A stretch of 64,000 nucleotides of DNA from Hypomesus transpacificus. Its lineage: Eukaryota > Chordata > Actinopteri > Osmeriformes > Osmeridae. A program made the translations under genes and the position numbers. Each line of letters opens with the position of its first letter. Position 1 is the stretch's first letter. Under the pieces are notes generated by a model, which worked only from the letters and a program-made list of their open reading frames with translations, was not told the origin of the DNA and searched no databases. Below, one piece after another: positions 49,721-61,232 of this stretch. Location of the stretch: NCBI RefSeq assembly GCF_021917145.1, contig NC_061061.1, forward strand, positions 14,696,908 through 14,760,907, in the 5' to 3' direction.

Positions 49721-49940
49721 GTGACAGTACTTCATTTGTTTCCCCTGTTATTTCTTATTGAGGGGAAACAGGCAAGCAAAAAGTAGTTTAACAAAAGGAA
49801 ATGCTAAAAAGAAATGCTGAAATGATGTGGACTGCAAAACTTGCCTTGTCATCAAAAATAACACATCACAATAAACACAGATGTGCACATGCAGACCTCA
49901 TTTGAGGGGGATCTGGCGTGCGCTTTCCTTGACACGTGTA

Positions 49941-49943
<3 letters not shown>

Positions 49944-49972
<29 letters not shown>
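49944..49972. repeat. (CA)n microsatellite
   Basis: About 14 perfect CA units. Confidence 0.92.
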
Positions 49973-49974
<2 letters not shown>

Positions 49975-51102
49975 CACTGCCAATTTCTCCATCCCTAGCC
50001 ACTATTATCTTTCCTTTGGCTCCGGCTCATGCTGAAAGTATTGGTCCTGGTCGGAGCTCAATCCCCTCTCAAGTGGTCGGGCGTGGAATACGATGACCCC
50101 ATTGGGCTCTCGGCTAACACTAGTACCAACATTACTGTAACACAGACCAACAGGCTCGGCTAGGCCTTAATGTGTCAACACATATCACAGTACGTCGATG
50201 GATTTACATGGTTTCCATATCAAATACAGCCATGGTAATCCATAACTTAAACAGTTGGATCTTTTCTCATTTCGGCGGATCTTTCCATTTAACAACATGA
50301 CCACTCAGATCCAGTTTTGCCTGACTGTATGTGGTAGGGCATCCATCTCCCATGGAGTCAGCTCTGTCGTTTACACTGAACCAGTGAACAAGATTCATTC
50401 CATGCTATTGACAGTGCACATATGCACTGGCTTTCATTGGATTTTGAACTTCACGGTTCCATGAAACTGAGAGAAATTTATGATTACAGACTACAACCAC
50501 ACCACATCTGGTTATGATTAAGACAACACTTCTAATGTGACTGGCTGGCAAGTTTATTTGAAACAACTGAGATGGATAATATCTTCAACCCATTTTGGTG
50601 TTGGTGTTGATGTCTTATTTTACAGTTGTTGTTGTTGTTGTGGATGACTCTGCAGACATCAGTTCCTGTTTGGGTTGTAATAATGGTCCCCCCCCCACCT
50701 GGGCACTTACCTCATGGGACCCTAAATGTGAAAGTAAAAAAAGCCTTTAGGGTTTGTGCTTGATCGTGCAAAATACAGCACCAGGAGACAGTAAGCTATC
50801 CATGTGACCTAGCGTCTAGCTATAAGTAAAGTACAGCTGCTGACAACCACACTGACTAATAAGGACTCGGTGAGGTAGAAAACACAAGTGGAAGCTGAAG
50901 TAGAGGTAGGTACCTGCTCGCTCGCTATCTCTATTTCCAGGAAGTCCAGTTGGGGCCAGTAAATTCCTCCCAGTTAAACCCCATTGATTTACTGGCTTGC
51001 CTCTGTCCCACAGTATGATGCCTTTCTGGAGTGCCAGGAGGAAACCTGCTCCTCATTAATGTGATCATTTTATCGCAGCTTTTCTTCATACAACCCAAAT
51101 CT

Positions 51103-51182
51103 CTCTCTCTGTTATTCTCTCTCACCCTTACTCTCTCTCTCTCTCTCACCCTTACTCTCTCTCTCTCTCTCTCTCTCTCTCC
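51103..51182. repeat. (CT)n microsatellite with CTCACCCTTA interruptions
   Basis: An 80-bp CT-rich tract broken by repeated CACCCTTACT segments. Confidence 0.85.
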
Positions 51183-51315
51183 AGATGGACCTCATCTTCC
51201 ACATCTGGAAGTTAAAGAACTTTTTAAAGAAAAAACTTCAGGCCACGTGTTCTACCCCGTAGGTGAACCCTTGAAAACGTTCCTATACTTTGGCAGCTTG
51301 ATTATGCTTTTCAGA

Positions 51316-51441
51316 GCAGTGGCACTGCACTGACCTAGATTAAAACCTATAGGTACTGCAGTGGCACTGCACTGACCTAGATTAAAACCTATAGGTACTG
51401 CAGTGGCACTGCACTGACCTAGATTAAAACCTATAGGTACT
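51316..51441 (+). repeat. 42-bp tandem repeat, 3 copies
   Basis: Three identical 42-bp units begin GCAGTGGCACTGCACTGACC and end CCTATAGGTACT, followed by a partial fourth (GCAGTGGCA). Each unit holds two short inverted repeats (GCAGTGGCACTGC and CCTATAGG). Confidence 0.95.
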
Positions 51442-54400
51442 GCAGTGGCAGCATGCATTTTTATGCCATATTAGCTTAATAAGAAGTACAGTAAATGATG
51501 AATTGTATATGATTAGAATGGCCAAGCCAAACACAATTTGTCACTTTTTCTTTTTGCTATGACACCTGCAGGCCTACCACACACAACAGGAAGTCAGAAA
51601 GAGACAGGTCGTATGTCACCTAACAGGACATCCTGGGCAAACAAGGGGGACAGGGGAGACAGGGAGGAATGACAGGAAGGAGAGGAGGTTGGGGGCATCC
51701 AGTTTTGTATAGGTATGGTCTCTTTCATTTAAAGGAAGCACAAGTGATAAGTAAAATATCAATGCAATATAGTATTTTTAAATGGTTAAGGTACTAATAA
51801 GCGCTTCATCTACCAATTATTTTGTCATCATTAGCGCATACAGTAGTACTATCTACAGTTAAGAACTCTCAAATCATATACATCTGGAGAAGTGACAATT
51901 ATCTTTTGATTCCGGAACTCGGCTTAGTAACCCTTGGTCCTGACTCTTAACTCGAGCTAAACTCCAAAAATGCAGAGGGATGAGCTGTCTGCTGACCTAA
52001 ATACTTTGTCCGCCATGGTGCAGCAAGAAAAAAACAACTTCTGCATTTGACTCTGAGGAAAACAGCCCAGTCTCCCAAACCTCGACAGTCCCACAAGTCC
52101 ACGCTCTCTCCTTTGCCTCATCCGTCATAACGAAAAGCCATAGGGACAGAGCTAGGAAAAACAATAGGAAGCTGAGCGGAAACATCTTGCATGTAAACCT
52201 AGGTCTGCATCCCAAATCCCTCTTCCTATGACAAGCACACGCGACTGAGGTGGGAATACTATCATGCAAAAGGAAACTCTCATGAGCAACACTATCTTTA
52301 CCCTTCTGGCATCAATATTTTCCGAGAGCAAACCCTGTGGATTTGCTACCTATTATTTTTACTTTCAATTATTTTTCTGACAATATACATTGCAGTGAAT
52401 AATGAGAGGGTGGTCTATCAATCTGTATGTCCCCACACTCTGTGACTAAAGATCTTTTTTACTACTTGACCTGAGTGATGGAAACACTTGAACCTAAAGG
52501 AAGGACTCATAAAATACATGATGAAGGGGCATGGAGTCATAGCTCTTCGCAGCTGGAAGAGTACCTCTGGGTTTGAAATCAAGAAAAGCATCCAATGGTT
52601 TAACAGAGAGAGCCAATTGTGCCAAGCATGACATTGTTTCACTTCATTTGCACATGCAGATTTCATATTATGCGCTGTGCATATAGGACATTTCGCCCAA
52701 CAGTTGATCAAATGAATTTCCATCTCAAGCTTTCCTTTGTATACATGACCTCACATAAGTTGCTAAAAGACACTTGGGCAATCATTTCACATAGCCAGCA
52801 GCAAGGGCACAATAATTATACTACATTTCCTCAAATCAGATCTCAGGTTTCAGTTTTCTTCAGACAGCGCACACAACTGGAGACACCAGAGCAGGCCCCC
52901 GTTTACTTAATTAAGTATGTCTCCAGCACTCCCCCACCCTCCCCTCTGAAACACCAACCAACCCAAACCATCCAACAACACAAGCAACTCCAGAAACGAC
53001 CCTCACCACAGTACAAGTACTCTGTGGTGGCTCCGTCACCCCTCCCAGCCTCTGCTTCGTTTCTTTTTCCAAAACCCCCCCAACCTCTGTTCTTTATATG
53101 AAGGCTTACTGGAGCCAAACCCCTATAGCAACTGTCCGTATTCCACAGCAGGAGAGAAGAAACCGAGGCGAAACCGACCCAAAACCACGAGTGGCATGGC
53201 TGCACTCATATCTGCTCCAAATTATCTACACGGCTGCAGAAAACATGGGCTTGAAAGGCTTATATAAGCATGTGGAAGGGATATTTAGTCTCTGTCACCT
53301 AGTTTAGAGTGTGCTGTGCTTTTTTGTCAATGATTCATTGGTTTTAAATGCTCTGAAAATTGGACACTGGTCAATTGAATGGTATGGATTTCTCATTTAC
53401 TTGAAAAATGTAAGCTCATAAAAGTGAGCTTTCAAAATTCAGAAACAGAAACATATATAGAATACAGACTGTCAAAGATGTATCAAGTCAGTTACAATAC
53501 ACTATAATGTACATACTTACTATGTGATATACTGTATAGAACTCTGCATAAAGTAATTAGTCTATACAGTTATACCTGATTCAATAAGGAATCGTGATCT
53601 CAACTCCAAAAGACCCAAATTGTGTGTGGCCTTGGAGCATAAATCTCATGAAAACGGCTTTTCAAGTGAAAACCTGCAGGAACTGTGCTCTGTCTGCGGC
53701 GTCACTATTAACATCTGCAAAAGAAAAGTTCTGGCATTAAATCTACATTGTTTTATATAACTACACTTACCTCATCGCTTCAGTCTATTTGTACCTCTAC
53801 TCTGGTGTCTCTGGCCAGTGTCATCCCAACATAAACATATCCAATGGCTTGTCAGAACTCAAACCCAATATCTTTCTGGACAAAAACATAGTGAGTAGGC
53901 CAGACATATAAGGAAGGAACTTAGAATCCCCAGATATTTGATATAAAAGAGGAGCTTGTTGTGACACCAGACAGAAAATAGATCACAATAGATCACTGAT
54001 AGCTGTAACAGTCTGTAGGAGGACAGACACTATTTTGAAGGTGGAATATGTCAATGTCCTCTTATGCAGATTATCAGACTGAATCAGCCAAAATACAAAA
54101 TTCTGCCATTATTTGAGGTATTTTCTTGAAATAGGGGGATCCACAAACTACAGAAACATCAAATGTGTTTTCCTAAAGCATCTGGATAGTGTAGGAAAGA
54201 GGTTTGGAGCTGGCTGAATCAGGCAGGAGGGATTTACTGGATATTAATCATGACTTCTCCCTTTAGGCTCCCTTCAGGTGTTGAGTAATGTGTAACAGTT
54301 CCAGGCTCACTTGAATCCATAGTAGAAGCCTTCACAACAACTTCTGGAATCTGGATTTCTTTTTTATACAATATCATACATTATGCAGTTATCTTTGTTC

Positions 54401-55167
54401 TAAAGAAACACTCTGAGTATACATAAAATCAGGCCGCCTAAGCAACACACGCCTGCCGCCTTAACTATGTTATAACTACTATTTATATGTATTTTTTTAT
54501 ATAGTATAGTGATATAGTGATATCCGCTGTGTTACTCTGTCCTGTTTTCTCCCTTCCATTTCAAAACGCCAGTTTCCCTTCATTAGGCTATCGCACAAAC
54601 TACTCCCCCCCCCCCCCCACTATAAACAGTAGGCTATGCTGTTTACATCATACCATGCGTCAGACATGAAAGACAAGTTATGTATTGTCCTTCGAGATAC
54701 AGAGATACAACTGATGGATGCTGGATTATCATGTTGGGTTAAGGTTAAGTTGACTAGGAACATGTCACAATGTGTCACTGGTATGAGTCAGTCTGGCACA
54801 GCCACAACAAAGACAATTAAATTCTTGGAAAACCATCCTGGCTCCTAATGTAAGCAAGGAAACAACAAGGGACCTACTCCCATACTTCCTCCAGTGTCTA
54901 ATATGGAAAGTAGCCAAAGGATCATTGAAACCACAGAGTCACACATAGTGGAACATAACATTGGACAAAAGGTGTTTGACTAGTTAATATCTATTGTAAT
55001 GACTTTTCTGTTCAACATGGTTCATTTTGTAGATAGTTTCTGATGACAAGGAGGCTACAACCAAACCTAGATGAACCATTTAAACAATAGTTCAGTTCAG
55101 ACAGTGTAAAACACCACTTGATCAATGCACAGGAACATATTGATAGTTAAGGACATCTACACACAAT

Positions 55168-55333
55168 GGGAGTCAGGTGGCTGAGCGGTTTGGGAATCGG
55201 GCTAATAATCGGAAGGTTGCCGGTTCAATTCCCGGCCAAAATGACGTTGGCAAGACGCTTCACCCTACTTGTCTCGGGGAGAATGTCCCTGTACTTACGC
55301 TCTGGATAAGAGCGCCTGCTAAATAACTAAGTG
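55168..55333 (+). mobile_element. tRNA-derived SINE, copy 3
   Basis: Plus orientation. The tRNA-like head has box A (TGGCTGAGCGGTTTGGGAAT) and box B (GGTTCAATTCC), followed by the shared body ending GGATAAGAGCGCCTGCTAAA. It lies in the spacer upstream of gpatch4. It is not a tRNA gene: there is no acceptor-stem pairing and the body continues for 100 bp. Confidence 0.85.
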
Positions 55334-56164
55334 TATATGTACACAAAACATTCTGCGAAAAACAAACCTATTTGCAGCACACTGGAGCACATCATGTTCA
55401 TTGTACTTAGGGAAAAGTCATATGGAGAGCCTATTGTATCTCGGCCTATACCTAATTATTTTCTTGCAAGAAGTTGGTCACGACAATGCAGCAAAAATGT
55501 TAAAAAATCTGCCACAGTATTTCCTCAAGGTTCTCCAGAGTTTATATTCAGACACATAACAATTGCCAAAGGTATGCTGGTGTGATTTATCTGGAGACTC
55601 ACTCACCTCACTTAACGGAATCCACAGTTGTCGACTCTTCGTCCCAATATTGTCCGACCCTTAACGCAAATATATATAATAAAAAAAACAAATCTTTCTC
55701 CCAAAATGTGACGATTCTCAAACTCAAACGGAACAAAACAATGACAACGTAACTTAAGGAGCACTTTGCCTTTCGTGCTGAAGTTTGTGTCGCATCTTAC
55801 CATCCTTCGGGGGAGGGTCCTTTGGTCACAGTGAGAGGATGTCTTGGGGGCGCGCGCGCGCACACAAAAGAGAGAATCTCACTGTGTATAAAACAGAATA
55901 ATGTGGTAGACTGTCGAAAAGGTTTGACCACCAGATACCTTAAACTCTGTTATTAACTCACAGGCAAATTACCTTTTATCTATTACAATTTATGAGGAGA
56001 ACACAACCTTTTGAATTCAGATAAGAAAAGATAATGAGGTCAAGAATATGTGGGGTGTACAGTAAAATTAAGAAGGTTGGTGGGCAATTAAATAACTAAA
56101 AGGGCCACAAAGAGGACAAATTCAAATACAAACAATATTCGAAAAAAAAGAATAAAGAGGACTT

Positions 56165-56570
56165 CACTTCACTTCACTACTGATCACGAGAGCATGCAAG
56201 ATCATCGCTGATCTTTCCCATCGCAGTCACCACCTATTTCAGAGACTCCCATCTGGCAGAAAGTTCCGGGCTATAAAGACCAAAACCTCGTGCCACCTGA
56301 ACAGTTTTTTCCCCACGGCAGTGGTGCTCACAAACAAGCCCCCTGCATCCCACTGACACTGGGTTTGCCATTTCCAATTCACTGCATCTTAGCCCTCTGC
56401 GCATGCCCACATTATTTATTATTATTTAATATCTTGTAAATCATTTGTCTTTTATTCTTGTTTTTGCTATTTTGTTGTCATGTTATATGTTTTATGTCCC
56501 ATGCACCAATCACCAAGACAATTTCCTGTATATGTAAATAAACCTGGCCATTAAAAAGAATTCGGATTCT
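56165..56570 (+). mobile_element. 5'-truncated non-LTR retrotransposon (LINE) 3' end
   Basis: About 56195-56349 translate in one frame to a segment typical of the C terminus of fish LINE ORF2 proteins (motifs KIIADLSH, LFQRLPSGRKFRAIKT, NSFFPTAVVL), ending at a TGA. The 3' tail follows, finishing with AATAAA-like sequence near 56538 and a short A run. The reverse transcriptase domain is absent. It looks like an L2/Rex1-like clade; assignment is tentative. Confidence 0.75.
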
Positions 56571-57819
56571 CTACAACTAAGAATGGGGATTAATAAAAGA
56601 AATTAGGAAAATCTTCTTGTTGCAATATGGCAAGTTTAATTATAATCCAGGTCTGAAGCACTTCACCCTTCTGCCTCTCTCTGTAGAACATGTTCAATCT
56701 GCTCCTTTGGGATTTTCCGGTCTTTAAAAGGTCAAGAAGAGAATAAGAAGTTTAACATTTGACCAGACACTGAACAAAAAAACTTTTATTGACGCTGGGT
56801 ATTTCTGTCTCACAATGGTGTAATAACCTCAACACTGCTGAGATAACTGTTGGTGTCTAGTTTGTAGGGGCTTTATGTAGCAAGAGAAGGACTTCCTGGT
56901 CAACAGTTGGCTAGCCATGATAACTTGGGGCTTCAGGACGTTTGTTTTTCCTGCCACAGTGTTTTCACACTGATAAACAGCCTATGCATGGTGAGTTAAT
57001 GGAGCACACATCCTTGCTGCAAGGAAACCGAGAACCTTAAGACAAAATAAAATGGTTTCCTGTTGGCCGAAGGGTGGCATGACACAAAGCCCATTAGTGT
57101 AAATTACACTTAACTCAGGTGTGATTTTGTCCAATAGGCCACTTTGCAGACTATGTGTTGAAGTGACTCACTAACTAGTGAGTCAAGTCAAGCAACAAGA
57201 CACATTTTAAGACAGTACGCTGAGTGCTAATAATGTGGTAGCAAATAACAGCTGCGTGGAATGTGAAAATGTCTGAAAGCAAACAAACTAATGGGCCAGT
57301 CCTTACCATGACACAGCGTCTCATTTACGCCCCCTATCTTTTAAGCAAAACCTACACCCCTTCATAAGTGGCCATGATTGCTTTATACAGGACCTCTTGT
57401 GCACTCGATGACCCCTGCTGGATAACGAAAACGCTCTGACAGTGTAAAAAAAAGAAAAGAAAAAAAGGAAATATTTGAATTAATTCCCTTCTCTAGTAGC
57501 CCTCAAGAAGAACATTCCTAATTGTGGTAACACTAAGCATTGTATACAACCTGCCAATAATAAACTTATTACGGGATATTATAACTAGTAGTAAAATGGA
57601 CCAAAGTAGGCTAAATAAAATCCAATCATGAGTTAATTTAGGGTCTTATGGGGTACATTCAACGCGGCAACGTTTAGTGTTGTGTTTGAATGCTCTGTTT
57701 TCTGCGCTAGATTGTAGCCACAAGCAAACACCCCTCGAAGTGTAAGTGTACAACACGCCTATATTGAATGTATTAAGATTGCTAGATTTCTATTGCGATT
57801 CTAAGATATCCAATTGAAG

Positions 57820-57938
57820 GCCAATCACGTGATGTCCGGACTTGCTTTGAATGTATCTTGACATCGACGTTGTACTTCCGGTGTCATGTCAACTTTCTAG
57901 TTGTACCGCATGGCTTTTCTACAACTAGTTTTTGCGAG
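57820..57938 (+). promoter_or_regulatory. gpatch4: gpatch4 promoter and non-coding first exon
   Basis: An ETS site ACTTCCGGT (57874-57882) and a TCACGTGA E-box palindrome (near 57826) precede a candidate 5'UTR exon that ends at the donor GCGAG|GTAAAA (57938/57939). The next exon has acceptor TTCACAG at 58117, with the coding ATG 7 bp later. TATA-less ETS/E-box promoters are usual for nucleolar housekeeping genes. A short upstream ATG frame begins near 57910. Confidence 0.5.
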
Positions 57939-58123
57939 GTAAAATCACAATGAACTATATTCTACTATCCTAAAAACTACCACCATATACCGTTTTTGCA
58001 TGTTCTCTAACTAAACGAATCAAAGCAACGAACCAGCTCTTTAAAACAAAGTAGATAGGCTACGGTCAGTCATCAAATGTTTTTGATCTAAAATGATTCT
58101 GAATTTGTAATTCACAGATAAAC

Positions 58124-60320
58124 ATGGCTGAAACTGTGCAGGAGAAAAGCCGTGGAATGAAATTCGCTGAACAACAGCTACTGCGTCATGGCTGGGAACA
58201 AGGTAACGTTGTCAGCTGTTAAAGTTAGAAAACAGTCTATTGCAGAGAATAGTGTTCATTCAGCCCCTTAGCTAGTTAGCGTGCGTATCGCCAGCCTGGC
58301 CAGTTGTTTATCCATGTTTGTACTAGTCTAACCATGTCAAAAACTGTCTCCAGGTAAAGGTTTAGGGCGAGAGGAGAATGGTATTTCAGAGGCAATCAAA
58401 GTCAAAGTGAAATGTGATAAGAGTGGGGTGGGACATTGCCACAGCGAGCAGTTCACCTTCCACTGGTGGGACCATGTATTCAACAAAGCCTCGTCCAGTC
58501 TGGAGGTGGAGTCTGACCAGGTACGAAGCTGCTCTTCAGGAATGTGTATCTGTCCAATTAAGTGCGTTCACAACTAAGACATGGTTAACACTGTTTTAGA
58601 ATGGCGTGAAGATGAAAAAGCTTGTGGAGGAAGATGAGGAAGGTTTGATCTCCAACAAAAAGCCAAGAAAAGCATCGCTGGCCAAAGCCAAATTATATGG
58701 ACGCTTTGTCAAGGTACAATACTTAACTTCCCTTTTAATAGCAATGGGTAATTAAAAAAAGTTTGACTACAGCCTTATACAGTTCATAGTGCAGACGACT
58801 CAATTTGAGTTGAATTGGAAAATGTAACATGACTTCTTACTTTGGCCCAGGAAATAACAAACATTGTCCAAAAGCTAACAATGTAGGCCTATCATATTGA
58901 CCATTTTACTATCCGTGTCCCCCTGTTAGTCAGCCACTCTGCTATCAGGACAGGAACACTCAGAGAAAAAGTCCTCCAGTTCAGATGACAGCAGCAGCTC
59001 TGACGATGAAGACCAGAGACTAGACCTCTCCAGCACCACCAAGTAAGACCCCCATCACTGATTGAATCTGTATATTAGTCTGGACATCACTTTGGATCAA
59101 AGTGTGCCAATATATGAGTCATTTATGGAAAGATTGGATTTAGTCTACATTGTAGTGCCGTGATCATGTTCTAATCCCCATGTATTTTCTTTGCGAAGGT
59201 TATCGGACGCTGATCTCTTGAAGGCTTGTGGTGGGCTCACCGCTCACAAGTAAGTTGATTGTTAGCAGTCTATGCTATTTGGTGTTCCTTTCTGGTGAAC
59301 TTAAAGACTTGAATTTTGTATTGATTTATTTTACATTTCACGAACCACCTACTGGTGAGTAGTAAGACTGCGTTTGAACCACCTACTGGTGAGTAGTAAG
59401 ACTGCGTTTGAACCACCTACTGGTTAGTAGTAAGACTGCGTTTGAACCACCTACTGGTTAGTAGTAAGACTGTGTTTGAACCACCTACTGGTTACTAGTA
59501 AGACTGTGTTTTAAACTTGGTCCTCCCTCTGTTTCCCACCAGGGGAGCCAGACATGGCCTAACCATGAGTGCCAAGCTAGCAAGACTGGAACAGCAGGAG
59601 CAAGAGTTCATGTTAAAATACGGCAAGAAGAACCAACCGACACCCACCGCTACAGAACCTGTAACCCCAGATGTGGTGGAGGAACCAGCTAAGGAGCCCC
59701 ATCGTAAGAAGGCTAAAAGAAAAGAGGGGAAGGACAAAGAAGATATAACGACTGATGATATTGTCACTAAAAGTACTAATCTGGAAATGAAGTCGAATAA
59801 GAACAAAAAGAAAAGTTTGAACAGTGATGGTGAAGGGTTGATGGACATTAGCACATCAAGACAAAAAAAGCCTACTCAAGTAGAAAATGAAATTGAAGCT
59901 CAGACAACTAAGAAGAAACGTTCAAAGAAAAGAAAGGTTATGGAGTGGAATAGTGGCACTTTGAACGAATTAGGAAATGACACCTCTGTCACCCCTCAAG
60001 TGACCAATACTGCAGAAGAGGCTTCTATTCAGAAAATAGAAGACAGTCTCTCCCAGCACCAGACGGATGCAGAGACTAACACCAAACAGAAGAAGAAGAA
60101 GAAGAAGAAAAAGTCCTCCAAGGGCACAGGGGAGATCGCAGTGGTTGAGGAGAGTAATGACCGGGAAGCTTCCCAAACCAGAACTGTTGAGGAGGTTTTA
60201 CCAAAAAAGAAAAGGAAGAGGGACCCTGTTATAGAAGTGGATCGTTCTAATAACCCTGAACCAACGGAGGATGAGATTAAGAGGAAAAAGAAAAAATGCA
60301 AGGAAGAGAAAATCATTTAG
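58124..60320 (+). CDS. gpatch4: G-patch domain-containing protein 4
   Basis: The coding exons are 58124-58202, 58354-58520, 58600-58713, 58930-59042, 59199-59249 and 59543-60320. They give 433 aa. The N-terminal G-patch (about 9-55) starts SRGMKFAEQQLLRHGWEQG and contains KGLGREENGI. The conserved block HWWDHVFNKASSSLEVE follows, then a Ser/Asp-rich acidic stretch (SSSSDDSSSSDDEDQ), then GLTMSAKLARLEQQEQEF. The last exon encodes a long Lys/Glu-rich disordered tail with runs of up to eight Lys. The order and motifs match GPATCH4 and not other G-patch proteins such as PINX1. From the family: it is a nucleolar protein whose G-patch stimulates a DEAH-box helicase (DHX15) in ribosome and snRNA maturation. 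AATAAA at 60508 marks the 3' end. The frame stays open beyond the TAG for 24 lysine-rich codons (see findings). Confidence 0.93.
59342..59511 (+). repeat. 34-bp minisatellite, 5 copies (gpatch4 intron 5)
   Basis: Five contiguous 34-bp units of the form GAACCACCTACTGGTGAGTA + GTAAGACTGCGTTT, diverging slightly along the array (GTGAGTAG becomes GTTAGTAG, then GTTACTAG). The array ends about 30 bp before the acceptor of the last gpatch4 exon. Confidence 0.95.
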
Positions 60321-61232
60321 GACACAGAGTTTGCGCAAACACCTCTTAAAGGAAAGAAGAAAAAGAGAAACAAAAAGAAAATGGAACTAAATTGATGAAG
60401 TTATCGATGAACATGCTTGCCCTGGAAATGACCTGAAACCACATAGAAAGACTTGGTTCCCTCTTGTGTGCAGACTCATTGGGTCACAGCAAAGAAAGAA
60501 CTAGCAGAATAAATACCATTACGTATCCTGTAAATGTAATTAATTTTTTACAGATAAATTTACCATCATATTTATTGTAATGTATTTGTTAGCAGACAAA
60601 GATGGGCAAAGGTTTGTAAACATTTTTAACATTTTAAACATGAGCTTGTAAGAGACAAGTGAACTAGTCACATCTTTGTGTTTGGTGTATGTACTTTTAC
60701 AGCTTCTAATGCATTATACAGTAATATCATAAATGTCCATTGCATTATAAACTGTTTGACTTCTTTTTTATTTAAGTATTAATGTATTGCAATTCATGAC
60801 AATTATCAGTTTACTTGAAGCTCTGTCCCCCAAGTTGATACTTATTTTTCCCATTTTAAATGTGTCTCAATGAGCTGCAGGTCAGTAAAGGTATTAGATG
60901 GCAAACCAGCATACGCCTTCACCCGAGACTTGTTATAGATATGGATCACTAAAGTAGTTTATTATGTTTGACCATTCCACTCCTATAAATATCCGACAGT
61001 GATACAACACCCCAATGATGGTTTTAGATACTTTAATTGAAAGAGAAGGGTTTACACACGTATCAAACAGTTAACTTGTAACTTGTGTTAAATTGACTTG
61101 TGTACATATAGGTGTAAGTCTCCACAAATTTCCATACAAATGTAACATTTTCCAATAGTGCAGGTTTGTGGTTCTGTGTGCCTTTTTCTGTTACTGTTCA
61201 GTAATATAGATGCAATACAAAAAGTAAAAAGC
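60321..61232. other. gpatch4 and lectin-gene convergent 3' ends
   Basis: The gpatch4 3'UTR holds AATAAA at 60508-60513 (plus). On the minus strand, candidate signals for the lectin gene are ATTAAA (plus TTTAAT at 61032-61037) and AATAAA (plus TTTATT at 60958-60963). No gene lies between. The two 3'UTRs may come within a few hundred bases of each other or overlap. Confidence 0.5.

Larger units (their letters stand above)
43301..57819. other. gene-poor spacer between pear1 and gpatch4
   Basis: About 14.5 kb hold no exon I can support on either strand. The longest open frames (such as 52619-53101, plus) are Pro/Gln-rich, lack splice context and resemble no family I know. Visible contents: a long CT tract, CA and GT tracts, two small tandem duplications, one SINE and a LINE 3' remnant, listed separately. 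Near 45735-45770 a TTTATTGATCCCCAATGGGG motif resembles the end of a common fish repeat. Confidence 0.55.

Noticed and set aside
52619..53101. 160-aa plus-strand frame rich in Pro and Gln
   Set aside because: No recognisable domain, no splice context or conserved motif, and the composition follows C-rich low-complexity DNA.
55168..55235. tRNA-like sequence with boxes A and B
   Set aside because: Part of a SINE: the body continues, the acceptor stem does not pair, and three related copies exist in the window.
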